Notes: generated by a model not told the origin, from the sequence alone. Shown: positions 36,660 through 46,218, counted from the stretch's first letter. The stretch: DNA of 56,411 bases from Bacillota bacterium (GCA_023399275.1 JAEWQH010000111.1:1-56411), one strand, 5' to 3'. Made by a program: numbers and translations.

Positions 36660-38009
36660 CTATTGCCCTGCGGGAGTCGATTGTCCGTCGTCGGCTTGCG
36701 AGGACTCGTTCGCCGGGGGAGCGCTTTGTGCGCCGTCTTCCTCCGGTTCGTCGTCAAATTCGTCGTCGAAGGTCTCGCCGCCGTCGGCGTCTCCATCCTT
36801 TTCTTTTTTTGTGAAATAGAAGAACGCGGCGACGATCGCGGCGATCAGCAGGAGCGCGCCGATTACGACTTTGACGGCGTTGTAGATGCCCGTGGTGGTG
36901 CTGAAATAGTAGCGTAGAAAGCCGAAGCTTGCAGGCGTGTTGTAGTCGCTGTAGCGTACATGGAGCGTTTCATAGTCCCGCACGTTGTGGTCGGTGAAGC
37001 GAAAGAGCCGTACGCCGCGCACATCCTGCGCGCCATAGCTCGTGTAGGAGCTGCCCGGTGCGCTGGCGATGTCGATGCCCTCTACACTGCCGATGAACGA
37101 GTTGATATGGTCGTGTCCGCTGACGGTGAGAAAGACGTCGCCATGCTCCAAATACGCGTCAAAGAGTCCGTTGTTTTCGCTGGAGGGGCAGGGCGCTTCG
37201 TTGATTTCGCCGACGAAGAGATTGTCCTCATCCGGCAGATAATACTTGCCTGCGCCGATGCCGACGCCCTTGAGCGCGCCCTTGGTACCCTTCGGTACCT
37301 CTGTGAGCAGCTGGTACACCTCCGGCAGGGGGATGTGGCAGAAAGCAACCGCAGGCAGCGCCTGTCCGTCGTTTTCTTCCTTGAGTGCGGCGCTCTGCTC
37401 GCCATACCAGGCGACCTGCTCCGCCGAAACGGTATCATAGTCCCCGTTGGCAAGATAAGAGCCGGAGTCGAAGAAATACAACGCCATTCCTTTTTCGTCG
37501 CTGTCGTTGAGATAGACGGGCAGCATAAACGCGCCGTCCTCCGTTGCGTTTTTCCCAAAGGAGACGGCGATGCAGTTGTCGTAGCTCTCGTATATCTCGG
37601 CTTGCTTGCGGACGCTGATCGGCGCGTCGTAGTCGTGGTTGCCAAACACCACGGCAAATGGAATGCCGGTTTCGGCGATGGGGTCGAGCAGCGTGCGCAG
37701 CGCGTTGTCACAGTTTTTTGCGCCGCTTCCAAGCCGCAGCAGGGGGCTCGCGCCCTCGAGCTGATCGCCAAGCAGTACGATCAGATCCGCAGGGTAGTCC
37801 TGCAAGACATGCGTTTCGCCGCTGACGACGAGCTTTGTGGTGAACTGCGTATCCTGCAGGTCGGAAAGGATGAGCACGGTAAATGTGCCATCCTCGCCGA
37901 AGCTCAGGCGCGGCTCGTCGCTCTCTTCGGCGCGCGCACGCTCCGCGGGCACAAGTCCCGCAATGAGCGACAAGCACAATACGGCAAAGCCGATCAATCG
38001 TTTTTTCAT
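36660..38009 (-). CDS. Calcineurin-like metallophosphoesterase, membrane anchored
   Basis: A 449-residue protein: signal peptide (to about 27, cleavage near ARAEE), an extracellular metallophosphoesterase domain and one C-terminal membrane helix (about 377-397) followed by an acidic Asp/Glu-rich tail. Metal-binding motifs are SDLQDTQ (His of the usual DxH replaced by Gln), GDQLEG, GNHDYD, CHIPLPE and GHDHIN. Such enzymes cleave phosphomono- or diesters; substrate unknown. It is flanked by a terminator and diverges from the PAP2-type gene. Confidence 0.85.
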   Translation of the reverse strand: MKKRLIGFAVLCLSLIAGLVPAERARAEESDEPRLSFGEDGTFTVLILSDLQDTQFTTKLVVSGETHVLQDYPADLIVLLGDQLEGASPLLRLGSGAKNCDNALRTLLDPIAETGIPFAVVFGNHDYDAPISVRKQAEIYESYDNCIAVSFGKNATEDGAFMLPVYLNDSDEKGMALYFFDSGSYLANGDYDTVSAEQVAWYGEQSAALKEENDGQALPAVAFCHIPLPEVYQLLTEVPKGTKGALKGVGIGAGKYYLPDEDNLFVGEINEAPCPSSENNGLFDAYLEHGDVFLTVSGHDHINSFIGSVEGIDIASAPGSSYTSYGAQDVRGVRLFRFTDHNVRDYETLHVRYSDYNTPASFGFLRYYFSTTTGIYNAVKVVIGALLLIAAIVAAFFYFTKKEKDGDADGGETFDDEFDDEPEEDGAQSAPPANESSQADDGQSTPAGQ

Positions 38010-38133
38010 TTGTTAAGCGTACGGCATGCGATCTGGAAATGTCAAGGACGGCGGGCGAATGTTAACAATCGTGCCCCAATGCCTGCCCGTAGGACGTGCT
38101 TTGTCGACAAAGACGGTGAAACTCCGGCGGATA

Positions 38134-38162
38134 TTGTATTTCGTCGGGCTTTTTTGTACAAT
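38134..38162 (+). promoter_or_regulatory. Promoter of PAP2-type gene
   Basis: TTGTAT, 17 bp, TACAAT, 64 bp before the ATG. The rest of 38010-38226 shows a 14-bp palindrome CTTTGTCGACAAAG near 38099 but no gene. Confidence 0.6.
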
Positions 38163-38226
38163 AGGTGAGCCGCGAGGGAGCAAAGGCATCCGCCCGGCAA
38201 GTGAAGAAGATTGTGAAGTATGAGAG

Positions 38227-38679
38227 ATGTATGTGCTCAATGCCATTTTGGAAAACCGGATTTTGATCGCCGCGCTGGCGGGCTGGGCGATCGCCCAGTT
38301 GGTGAAGGCGGTTTTATACACCATCGTCAACCGCGAGTTTAAGTTTGAGCGGCTTGTCGGCAGCGGCGGGATGCCGAGCTCGCACGCAGCGACGGTCTGC
38401 GCCATGACGACGGCGGCCGCGCTGGAGTTCGGCTTCTCTTCGTTTGAATTTGCGATATCGTTTGTACTCACGTCCGTCGTACTGCACGATGCGCGCGGCG
38501 TGCGCCAGGAGGCGGGGAAGCAGGCGGTGACGATCACCGCCATCCTCGATCACCTGATCAAGGAGGGAACCATTATCGAGCTGCCGGAGTGGGAGCTCAA
38601 GGAACTGATCGGCCATACGCCGCTGCAGGTGCTCATCGGCTCCGTGCTGGGCATCGGCATCGGCCTGTGGCTTGGCTGA
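38227..38679 (+). CDS. Divergent PAP2 family membrane protein (DUF212, YuiD-like)
   Basis: A 150-residue membrane protein of the divergent PAP2 family. It shows GWAIAQLVKAVLYTI, then GGMPSSHAATVCAMTTAAAL and VVLHDARGVRQEAGKQA, the family hallmarks related to the PAP2 phosphatase motifs, and ends in a membrane helix. Function is unknown; a lipid-phosphate role is assumed from the fold. A weak GAGAG site precedes the ATG. The SRAP gene follows 21 bp later. Confidence 0.88.
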   Translation: MYVLNAILENRILIAALAGWAIAQLVKAVLYTIVNREFKFERLVGSGGMPSSHAATVCAMTTAAALEFGFSSFEFAISFVLTSVVLHDARGVRQEAGKQAVTITAILDHLIKEGTIIELPEWELKELIGHTPLQVLIGSVLGIGIGLWLG

Positions 38680-38700
38680 GCGGCGAAAGGGGCAGGCGGC

Positions 38701-39342
38701 ATGTGCGGACGCTTTTATACGGATTTTGACGATCAGGAGTACCGCGAGCTGCTCGCGATGCTCTACCAAAGCGGAGAAGCGGGGGAGGGGCATCCGCTTA
38801 AGCGCGGCGAGGTATTTCCGACCGACCTGGTCGCCGCACTGGACGCAAGCGGCCCGCGCGCGATGCGCTGGGGCTTCTCGCGCTTCGACGGCAAGGGGAA
38901 GATCATCAACGCGCGCAGTGAGACTGCGCTGGAGAAGAGCACCTTTCGCGCTCCAATGCTCTCCGCGCGGGGCGCGGAGGCGGGCGGGCGCTGCCTGATC
39001 CCGGCAAGCGGATACTTTGAGTGGGAGACGCGGGAGCGGCGGAAGGTCAAATACCGGCTTCAGCCCGCGCACGAGGGGCTCTTTACCTTCGCGGGACTGT
39101 ATCGCTCCGAATCGGGTGCGGATACGCCGGTGTTCGTCATCCTCACCGCGCCGGCGGCGGATGGCATAGCGTTTATCCACGATCGCATGCCGCTGATTCT
39201 CGCGCCGGAGCAGCGCGAAGCCTGGCTCGACGACGCGGGCGCGGCAGCGCACCTGCTTGAGCGCGGCGTCCGCGAGATCGCGTTCGAACCCGCGGAGCAA
39301 AACGAGGCGCCCGAAAAAACGCAGTCGCCGGACAAATCCTGA
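38701..39342 (+). CDS. SOS response-associated peptidase (SRAP/YedK/HMCES)
   Basis: A 213-residue SRAP protein that forms a covalent link to abasic sites in single-stranded DNA through Cys 2 and protects them. It has the obligatory MCGRF start, NARSET, CLIPASGYFEW and the catalytic His in IHDRMPLIL. The initiator Met must be removed to expose Cys 2. Cotranscribed with the PAP2 gene. Confidence 0.95.
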   Translation: MCGRFYTDFDDQEYRELLAMLYQSGEAGEGHPLKRGEVFPTDLVAALDASGPRAMRWGFSRFDGKGKIINARSETALEKSTFRAPMLSARGAEAGGRCLIPASGYFEWETRERRKVKYRLQPAHEGLFTFAGLYRSESGADTPVFVILTAPAADGIAFIHDRMPLILAPEQREAWLDDAGAAAHLLERGVREIAFEPAEQNEAPEKTQSPDKS

Positions 39343-39405
39343 CAAGAAATGACAGGACGCGGGCGGCAGGGGATGATACGATAGCTTCTGCAAGGGAGAC
39401 GGCGG

Positions 39406-40275
39406 ATGACGAATGAGGCGGAGGAGACGCGCATGGAGCTGGTCGAGCGACTGAATGCCGCGCTGCAATACATTGAGCGGCACCTGCTGCGCGAGGCGGA
39501 CAGCGCGCAAGCCGCGCGGCATGTGGGGCTCTCGCGCTTCTATCTCGAGCGGGTCTTCGCGGCGCTGACCGACATGAGCGTAAGCGAGTATATCCGCGCG
39601 CGCAGGCTGACGCTTGCGGCGCAGGAGCTGCTCGCGGGCGATCGGAAGGTGATCGATCTCGCGCTGAAATACGGCTACGACACGCCCGAGAGCTTTACCA
39701 AGGCGTTTTCGCGCTTCCACGGCGTGACGCCGACGAGCGCGCGGCGCATGTGCACGCGGCTATGCTGTCAGAACCCCCTTGTGATAACGATCAAGATGGA
39801 GGGTGCGCATTTGATGAACTACAAGATGGAGCAGATGGAAGCGTTTACGGTGGTCGGGATGGAGCGGATGTTCCACATGGATACCAGCATGCAGGAGATC
39901 CCGAAGTTCTGGGTGGAGTTTGACGAAAAAGGGCTGGGCAAGCAGGTGACGCCGATGTTCGGCATCTGCTTCGACGGAGATGCGGAAGGCAGCTTTCCCT
40001 ATCTCATCGGAGAGAGACTGCTATCGGGGCAGTCGGTTGCCGAGGGGCTGGTAACGCGCGAGGTGCCTGCGCATCTGTGGGCGCGCTTTGCGTGCGCGGG
40101 CCCGATGCCCGGCGCCATCCAGACTGTGACGCGGCAGATTTACGCGGAGTGGCTGCCGACCAACGGGATGTACGAGGTGGCGCAATCCATCGAAATCGAG
40201 ATGTATACAGCCGGTGACGTCACGGCGGCGGACTACTACAGCGAGGTGTGGATTCCGGTGAAAAAGAAGGCCTGA
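39406..40275 (+). CDS. AraC family regulator with GyrI-like effector domain
   Basis: A 289-residue transcription factor. Two helix-turn-helix units lie at the N-terminus (about 12-105: AARHVGLSRFYLERVF and IDLALKYGYDTPESFTKAF with GVTPTSARR). From about 128 a GyrI-like small-molecule binding domain follows (MEAFTVVGMERM; GMYEVAQSIEIEMYTAGD). This architecture resembles Rob/SoxS-type multidrug-responsive regulators; target unknown. A ribosome binding site GGGAG precedes the ATG. Confidence 0.88.
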   Translation: MTNEAEETRMELVERLNAALQYIERHLLREADSAQAARHVGLSRFYLERVFAALTDMSVSEYIRARRLTLAAQELLAGDRKVIDLALKYGYDTPESFTKAFSRFHGVTPTSARRMCTRLCCQNPLVITIKMEGAHLMNYKMEQMEAFTVVGMERMFHMDTSMQEIPKFWVEFDEKGLGKQVTPMFGICFDGDAEGSFPYLIGERLLSGQSVAEGLVTREVPAHLWARFACAGPMPGAIQTVTRQIYAEWLPTNGMYEVAQSIEIEMYTAGDVTAADYYSEVWIPVKKKA

Positions 40276-40291
40276 CGAGCCGGCCGCATAG

Positions 40292-40321
40292 AAAGGAGCC
40301 GCCAGTGAAAGCGGCTCCTTT
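40292..40321. terminator. Bidirectional terminator
   Basis: AAAGGAGCCGC/GCGGCTCCTTT, 11-bp perfect stem, between the AraC-type gene and malQ. Confidence 0.85.
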
Positions 40322-40359
40322 GCATACTGCTTCGGTAAAACGGATATCGCGATTCGCCG

Positions 40360-41847
40360 TCAGATCCTGCCGTACATCCTCGTCATCTCGCCGATCCGGT
40401 CGGCCAGCTCAACCGAAAACTCGCCGGGGAGCAGGCGCCACCTCCAGTTGCTGCCGCCGAGGGTGCCGGGGGTGTTCATGCGCGCCTGCGCGTCGAGGCC
40501 GAGATAGTCCTGCGCCTGCGCAATAAACAGATCGGCCACCGAGCCCATGCCGCCGCGCAGCATGCCCCAGACGTAGCCCTCTTGTTCGTTGAGCCCAAGA
40601 TAGAGCACCGAAAAAGCTGCGTCCGCAGGATCCGCCTCGGTGAACCAGGCGGCGACCGTCGTGTTGTCGTGCGTGCCGGCGTAGCAGACACAGTGGCGCT
40701 CATAGGTGTGTGGCAGATAGTTGCTGGGCTCTCGCGCGTCGAAGGCAAACTGCAGCACCTTCATGCCCGGAAAGCCGCTCTCTTTCAACAGCGCGCGCAC
40801 CTCGTCGGTGAGATAGCCGAGATCTTCGGCGATGATTTCAAACGCCGGAAAAGCCGCCTTGAGCCGCTCGACAAAGTCTGTGCCCGGACCGGTTACCCAC
40901 TCGCCCTCGCGCGCGGTTGCGGCGCCCGCAGCGACGCTCCAGTAAGACGACAGCCCGCGGAAGTGATCGATGCGCACGCAGTCAAACAGCGTGCTGGCGG
41001 AGCGCATGCGGCGCATCCACCATGCGTAGCCCGTTAGCTTCATATATTCCCAGTCGTAGATGGGGTTACCCCATAGCTGGCCATCCGCCGAGAAATAGTC
41101 CGGCGGGACGCCGGCGACGCAGCGCGGCCTGCGCTGCTCGTCGAGTTGAAACTCCTGCGGCGCGCTCCAGACGTCCGCCGAGTCCAGCGGCACGTAGATC
41201 GGCAGATCGCCGACGATGCGGATGCCGCGCTCGTTTGCGTAAGCGCGCAGTCCTGCCCATTGTTCATAAAACAGGAACTGCAGAAACTGGTAGAAGCGCA
41301 TGCTCTCACCGAGCCGCTCCCGCGCGGACTGCAGCGCAGACGCCTCGCGCATGCGCACGTCGTACGGCCAGTTTTCCCACGAGACGCCGCCGTTTTCATC
41401 CTTGAGCGCCATGAACAGCGCATAGTCGTCAAGCCAGTCCGCATTTTCCGCGGCGAAGCGCCCGAGCGCATCCATCCGCCGGCTGTCTTCTCTCGCGCGC
41501 GCAAATGCCGCGCGCAGCACGGGAAAACGCTGCGTGAAGATGGCGCCATAGTCCACCTGCCGGTCGCTTTCGCCCCAGCGGATCGACGCGACCCAGTCGC
41601 GATCGAGCAGATCTTCGTCGGCCAGCCGGTCGAGATCGATGAAATACGGGTTTCCTGCAAACGCGGAAAAGGACTGATACGGCGAGTCGCCGTAGCTCGT
41701 AGGGCCGAGTGGGAGCACCTGCCAGTAGCGCTGCCCGGCGCGCGCGAGCAGATCGACAAAGCCGTAGGCCGCCTGCCCGAACGTGCCGATGCCGTAAGGG
41801 GAGGGCAGCGAGGAGATATGCATCAAAATCCCGGAGGAACGCTTCAT
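40360..41847 (-). CDS. malQ: 4-alpha-glucanotransferase
   Basis: A 495-residue GH77 amylomaltase that moves alpha-1,4-glucan segments between maltodextrins and releases glucose. It starts MKRSSGILMHISSLPSPYGI, typical of MalQ, and has the catalytic signatures VRIDHFRGLSSYW (nucleophile Asp), IIAEDLGYL (acid/base Glu) and YAGTHDNTT. The ATG at 41847 was preferred over a GTG six codons earlier because the typical MalQ N-terminus begins there; neither has a strong ribosome binding site. It is the last gene of the LacI-controlled transport operon, 82 bp after the permease. Confidence 0.95.
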   Translation of the reverse strand: MKRSSGILMHISSLPSPYGIGTFGQAAYGFVDLLARAGQRYWQVLPLGPTSYGDSPYQSFSAFAGNPYFIDLDRLADEDLLDRDWVASIRWGESDRQVDYGAIFTQRFPVLRAAFARAREDSRRMDALGRFAAENADWLDDYALFMALKDENGGVSWENWPYDVRMREASALQSARERLGESMRFYQFLQFLFYEQWAGLRAYANERGIRIVGDLPIYVPLDSADVWSAPQEFQLDEQRRPRCVAGVPPDYFSADGQLWGNPIYDWEYMKLTGYAWWMRRMRSASTLFDCVRIDHFRGLSSYWSVAAGAATAREGEWVTGPGTDFVERLKAAFPAFEIIAEDLGYLTDEVRALLKESGFPGMKVLQFAFDAREPSNYLPHTYERHCVCYAGTHDNTTVAAWFTEADPADAAFSVLYLGLNEQEGYVWGMLRGGMGSVADLFIAQAQDYLGLDAQARMNTPGTLGGSNWRWRLLPGEFSVELADRIGEMTRMYGRI

Positions 41848-41929
41848 AAACCGCACCAGTTTCACTTAATATCGCTTCATTATACCGCGTTTTTTTCGCG
41901 GCGCAAGAGCAGCGGCGGCGGCCGGTCCG

Positions 41930-42769
41930 TTATCCCTTGACCGCGCCTTCGACCACGCCCTTGATGATGTACTTCTGCGCCGAGAGGTAAAATACGATGA
42001 TGGGGATGATGGCGAGCACCAGGCAGGCCATGATCGCACCCATGTCCACGCGCCCGTAACCGCCGCGCAGATACTGTATGACGATGGGGATCGTCTTATA
42101 TTGCTTCAGATCCAATACGAGATACGGCAGCAGGTAGTCGTTCCAGATCCACATCGTCTCGAGGATGCCGACGCTGATGTAGGTCGGCTTGAGCACCGGT
42201 AAAACGATGAGGAAAAACGTCTGCACGGGATTGCAGCCGTCGATCATGGATGCTTCCTCGATCTCCAGCGGGATCCCCTTGACGAACCCGCTGAACATAA
42301 ACACCGCAAGCCCGGCGCCGAAGCCGAGGTAGACGACGATGATGCCCCAGGGGGTGTTCAGACCGAGAAAATCCGCGGTTTTGCTGAGCGTGAACATGAC
42401 CATTTGAAACGGAACGACCATGGAGAACACGCAGAGGTAATAGATCACCTGCGCCCAGCGCTTCTTCACGCGCATGATGTACCAGGCGCACATGGAGGTG
42501 CACAGCAGGATGGCCACCACGGAGCCGACCGTGATGAACAGGCTGTAGCCGAAATACTTAAAGAACTCGATCTCCTTGACGCCGGAGATGTAGTTTTGCA
42601 GGCCGACCCAGGCATCCCCGGTGGGCAGGCTGAACGGATCGAGCGAGATGGAGCTCTTCTCCTTGAAGGAGTTGATGACCACAACGGCGATCGGGAGCAC
42701 GTAGACGATCGAAAGCAACGTGAAAAAGACGGAAAACGACGAGTTGGCGCGATTTTTGCGCTGCTGCAT
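41930..42769 (-). CDS. Carbohydrate ABC transporter permease, MalG type
   Basis: A 279-residue membrane subunit with six helices. NSFKEKSS follows the first helix and the EAA loop reads EEASMIDGCNPVQTFFLIVLP. The end (GVVEGAVKG) is typical. It overlaps the stop of the MalF-type gene by one base (TGATG), implying coupled translation. Probably imports maltodextrins together with the binding protein at 43823. Confidence 0.92.
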   Translation of the reverse strand: MQQRKNRANSSFSVFFTLLSIVYVLPIAVVVINSFKEKSSISLDPFSLPTGDAWVGLQNYISGVKEIEFFKYFGYSLFITVGSVVAILLCTSMCAWYIMRVKKRWAQVIYYLCVFSMVVPFQMVMFTLSKTADFLGLNTPWGIIVVYLGFGAGLAVFMFSGFVKGIPLEIEEASMIDGCNPVQTFFLIVLPVLKPTYISVGILETMWIWNDYLLPYLVLDLKQYKTIPIVIQYLRGGYGRVDMGAIMACLVLAIIPIIVFYLSAQKYIIKGVVEGAVKG

Positions 42770-43611
42770 CAGTTTTGCACCTCCTTACGCCGGGTCAGCC
42801 AGAGCTGCAGGAGCGCGATGGCCACCACCAGAAAGAAGAACAGCACCGCCTTCGCCTGGCCCACGCCCTGCCAGCCGGTGCGCCCGTAAAACGTGTCGTA
42901 GATGTTCAGCGCGAGCAGCTGGCTCATCTTGGCCGGCTCGCCCGCGGTGAGGGAGAGGTTCTGGTCAAAGAGCTTGAAGGAGTTGGTGATGGTGAGGAAC
43001 GTGCAGATCGTGATGGACGGCATCACCATGGGGATGGTCACATGCCGTAGCGCCTGGCGACGGTTTGCTCCGTCGATCTTGGCGGCTTCGATGAGCTCCG
43101 GCGGAACGGTCTGCAGCCCCGCGATGTAGATGATCATCATGTAGCCGATCTGCTGCCAGCACATGAGGATCAGCAGCCCCCAGAAGCCGTAGGTCTCCGA
43201 ATAGACCAGCGTGCGCCCGTACTGCACCAAAATGCCGTTGAAGATCAGCTGCCAAACGTAACCGAGCACGATGCCGCCGATGAGGTTCGGCATGAAAAAC
43301 ACCGTGCGAAAGACGTTGGTGCCGCGGATGCCGCGCGTGAGCGCAAGCGCGATGGCGAACGCGAGGATGTTGATGATCAGCAGCGAAGCGACGGCAAACA
43401 GCGCGGTGTACCAGAACGCGTGTACAAACGTCGCATCCCCCAAGATCTTGACGTAGTTTTCAAATCCTACCCAGCGCGCGTCGGTCACCGTCGTAAACTT
43501 GCAAAACGACAGATAGATGCCCATGATGAACGGCACGATGAAGCCGATGGTAAACGCCAGCAACGTAGGCAAAGCAAACAGCGGGAAGTATTTTTTGATG
43601 GCTCGCTCCAA
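42769..43611 (-). CDS. Carbohydrate ABC transporter permease, MalF type
   Basis: A 280-residue six-helix subunit with the EAA loop ELIEAAKIDGANRRQALRHV. TTG start with GGAGGG upstream. No ATP-binding subunit lies in this locus, so an MsmK-type shared ATPase encoded elsewhere is expected. Confidence 0.92.
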   Translation of the reverse strand: MERAIKKYFPLFALPTLLAFTIGFIVPFIMGIYLSFCKFTTVTDARWVGFENYVKILGDATFVHAFWYTALFAVASLLIINILAFAIALALTRGIRGTNVFRTVFFMPNLIGGIVLGYVWQLIFNGILVQYGRTLVYSETYGFWGLLILMCWQQIGYMMIIYIAGLQTVPPELIEAAKIDGANRRQALRHVTIPMVMPSITICTFLTITNSFKLFDQNLSLTAGEPAKMSQLLALNIYDTFYGRTGWQGVGQAKAVLFFFLVVAIALLQLWLTRRKEVQN

Positions 43612-43711
43612 GGATGCGCCCTCCTTTCCGGTTTTCCAAAGAATCGGTCAGCGTGGGTTTCCGGTCCGCCTCGGCGGATAGCCTTAGCGTACACCAGTTT
43701 TTGCGGAAAAG

Positions 43712-43743
43712 AAAGGGTGAACGGGTTATCGTCCACCCTTTTT
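43712..43743 (-). terminator. Attenuating hairpin between binding-protein and permease genes
   Basis: AAAGGGTG/CACCCTTT stem between the binding protein gene and the permease gene; on the minus strand CTTTCTTTT follows. Such hairpins often lower expression of permeases relative to the binding protein. Confidence 0.6.
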
Positions 43744-43822
43744 GCGGTACAAAACCGGTTTTGTCGGGCGGAGGGGCGAGCGCCGGCGGCGTCCGCCCAT
43801 TCCACCGAATTGGTTAGGCAGG

Positions 43823-45121
43823 TCAGTTCGCGTTCGCGGCGGCGTACTCGGTTGCCCAGCCGTCCACAAAGGCGGTGACTACGCCGTCCCAAGTGCCCGT
43901 GCCGGCTGCATACGCGGTCAGAGCGGAGCCGACGCCGTTTTTCCAGGCCTCGCTCGGCATCGTGGTGAAGCACCAGGCGACCGAGGTCTTGCCCTGCGCG
44001 ATATAGTCGTTCGCGGCGAGGATGAGCGGGTTGCTCGGCAGATACTCCGCCGTGAAGGTGCTAAACGGCGTTACGAAGCCCATATCCTGGCTCAGGCTCG
44101 TGCGGCCTTCGTCGCTGGTGACGACCCAGTTGAGGAAGTCGAGCGTGGCCTGCTGATCTTCGGCGCTCGCCTTGGCATTGACGCACCAGTAGTTCTCGGA
44201 GCCGGTGCACAGGCCCTGGTTCTCCTCGCCTTCGGCGCCGATGTAGATCGGCAGCATGCCGATATTTTCGTCTCCAAGGCCCTTGATGTCGTTATAGGCC
44301 CAGGTGCCGTTTTGATAGAACACGGCCTTGCTGTTTGCAAACTCGGCCACCGCGTCCTCGCCGGTCTTCGTGGAGAGCACGCCCGGATCACACGTTGCGT
44401 TCTGGATATAGAGATCCCAGATGGCCTTGTAGTTGTCGAGATAGGTGCCCTTGATGGCGGCGGTGCTGCCGATGTTGTCCGCCTTGTATTCATAGTAGAT
44501 CGGCAGATTGGCAAGGTGGGTCTTGAATCTCCAGTCGGAGGAGGAGTCCATCCCCGCGGAGGTGAAAGCGCCCTCGATGCCGAGCGCGTCCTTCTTGGCC
44601 TGGATGTCCTCGACGACCGCCTTGAGCGTTGCGAAGTTGTTGATCTCGGAGGCGTTCTGAATCAGCGCGCCGTCCGTTGCGGCATACTTGGCGATGAGCG
44701 CTTTGTTGTAGATGATGCCGTAGGTCTCGATGACATACGCGATGCCGAGAACCTTGTCGCTGTCCTTGAGCGCAAAGTCGTCGCTTGAGAGCGCCTTGTA
44801 CACCTCGCTGCCGGAGAGATCCGCGCAGTAGTCTTTCCAGCTGGCGAGGCCGACCGGGCCGTTGACCTGAAAGAGCGTCGGCGCGTCGGACTTGGCCATC
44901 TCGCTCATGAGCGTGGTTTCATAGGTGCCGGAGGCTGCCGTGACCACGGTAACCGGAACGCCGGTCTTCTCCGTGTAGGTCTTGGCAAGGGCCTGCCACT
45001 GTTCATCCTGTTCGGGTTTGAAGTTGAGATAATAGACCGATGCGGTGTCCTTCTTGGCGCAGCCGGTAAATAGGGCCGCGACCATCAGCAGGGTCAGCAC
45101 GAGGGCTATAACCTTTTTCAT
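43823..45121 (-). CDS. Sugar ABC transporter substrate-binding lipoprotein
   Basis: A 432-residue extracellular solute-binding lipoprotein (family 1, MalE-like). Signal peptide with lipobox LFTGC, lipidated Cys 21. The mature part has TEKTGVPVTVVTAASGTYET, FQVNGPVGLASWKDY and LDFLNWVVTSDEGR, typical of this family. Strong GGAAGGA site. Substrate is probably malto-oligosaccharide because of malQ in the operon, but this is an inference. Confidence 0.92.
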   Translation of the reverse strand: MKKVIALVLTLLMVAALFTGCAKKDTASVYYLNFKPEQDEQWQALAKTYTEKTGVPVTVVTAASGTYETTLMSEMAKSDAPTLFQVNGPVGLASWKDYCADLSGSEVYKALSSDDFALKDSDKVLGIAYVIETYGIIYNKALIAKYAATDGALIQNASEINNFATLKAVVEDIQAKKDALGIEGAFTSAGMDSSSDWRFKTHLANLPIYYEYKADNIGSTAAIKGTYLDNYKAIWDLYIQNATCDPGVLSTKTGEDAVAEFANSKAVFYQNGTWAYNDIKGLGDENIGMLPIYIGAEGEENQGLCTGSENYWCVNAKASAEDQQATLDFLNWVVTSDEGRTSLSQDMGFVTPFSTFTAEYLPSNPLILAANDYIAQGKTSVAWCFTTMPSEAWKNGVGSALTAYAAGTGTWDGVVTAFVDGWATEYAAANAN

Positions 45122-45150
45122 TGTTGGATTCCTTCCTTTTTTGCTTTATT

Positions 45151-45180
45151 TTTATACGCCCTTTGGAGAACGCGTATAAA
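45151..45180. repeat. Inverted repeat between lacI and binding-protein gene
   Basis: Perfect 9-bp inverted repeat TTTATACGC (45151-45159) and GCGTATAAA (45172-45180), 12-base spacing. Could be an RNA stem between cotranscribed genes, or overlap a second promoter (TTTATA, 18 bp, TATAAA on the minus strand). Confidence 0.6.
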
Positions 45181-45201
45181 CATGAGTTTGGCGAGGAGGC
45201 A

Positions 45202-46218
45202 TCACAGGCTCTGGACCGATCCGCCGCGCCGCAGCGCGGGCTGAAAGGTGAATTGCCGGTTTTTATCGGGGTGTTCGATCAGTTCGACGATGGTCTTGGC
45301 GCACGAAAGGCCCATTTCCTCCGCGGGCTGAACGAGCGTTGTGAGCGTCGGCAGCGTGTACTCCGACAGCTCCAGACCGTCGATAGCGACGACGGAGCAG
45401 TCCTCCGGCACGCGCCTGCCATGGTCGCTCAACGCCTTGATGGCGGCGATGGCCATCAGGTCCGCAATGGCGAAGATGGCGGTAAACGTACGATCCCGTG
45501 CGATCAGCCGGCTTGTCGCCTCGTAGATGGCGTGCATGTCCGAAAACGTGCCCGTGCAGGCGACCAGATCCGGTTGAAAGGGAATCCCGTGCTTGGCGAG
45601 GGCGTCCTTATAGCCCTGAAAGCGAAGCTCGCTGATGGATTTGTCATCCTCATTATCGGCCAGTATGGCGATTCTGCGGTGTCCCAGCGCGACGAGCGCA
45701 TCCACTGCGTCCTGCGCCGCCTGACGGTCGTCGATTGCAACGGAGCTGTAGGAGCCGGCGTCGAGCGTGCCAAACGTGTTGGTATAGGTGCAAAACACGC
45801 TGGGGACGTTGATGAGCGCCATCTCCTCGGGCGAGTAGTTGAAACGCCCGCCGAGGAAGAGGATGCCGATGAGCTTGCGTTCGTTGGCCAGCTGCGCGCC
45901 GATGCGCAATTCGTCCTCCGAGGAGTCCATGTGGTGCAGCTCGAGCGTATAGCCGCGCAGCGTGATCTCGCGCTCGATGACCTTGATGAGCTTGGAGAAA
46001 AACGGGTTGTTGACGCCGCGCACGAGCAGCGCGATGGTATCCGAGCTGCTGCGTACGAGATTTCTCGCGCTGGTGTTGGGGATGTAGTGCAGCTCGCTGA
46101 CCGCGCGCAGAACCTTCTCGCGCGTCTCCTGGCTCACATCCGGGTGGTTGTTGAGCGCGCGGGAGACCGTGCTGATGGCTACGCCGCAGTGCTGAGCGAT
46201 GTCTTTGATGTTTGTCAT
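45202..46218 (-). CDS. LacI family transcriptional regulator
   Basis: A 338-residue sugar-responsive repressor. N-terminal helix-turn-helix (IKDIAQHCGVAISTVSRAL, hinge LNNHPDVSQETREKVL) and a periplasmic-binding-protein-like effector domain. It is the first gene before the binding-protein, permease and malQ genes on the same strand. A GGAAACGTTTCC operator array lies just after the promoter of its own operon (46393-46428), so it probably represses itself and the transport genes. Confidence 0.93.
   Translation of the reverse strand: MTNIKDIAQHCGVAISTVSRALNNHPDVSQETREKVLRAVSELHYIPNTSARNLVRSSSDTIALLVRGVNNPFFSKLIKVIEREITLRGYTLELHHMDSSEDELRIGAQLANERKLIGILFLGGRFNYSPEEMALINVPSVFCTYTNTFGTLDAGSYSSVAIDDRQAAQDAVDALVALGHRRIAILADNEDDKSISELRFQGYKDALAKHGIPFQPDLVACTGTFSDMHAIYEATSRLIARDRTFTAIFAIADLMAIAAIKALSDHGRRVPEDCSVVAIDGLELSEYTLPTLTTLVQPAEEMGLSCAKTIVELIEHPDKNRQFTFQPALRRGGSVQSL

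Noticed and set aside
38124..38155. Terminator CCGGCG/CGTCGG with T-run before the PAP2 gene
   Set aside because: It overlaps a good promoter (TTGTAT-17-TACAAT) and no plus-strand gene lies upstream.
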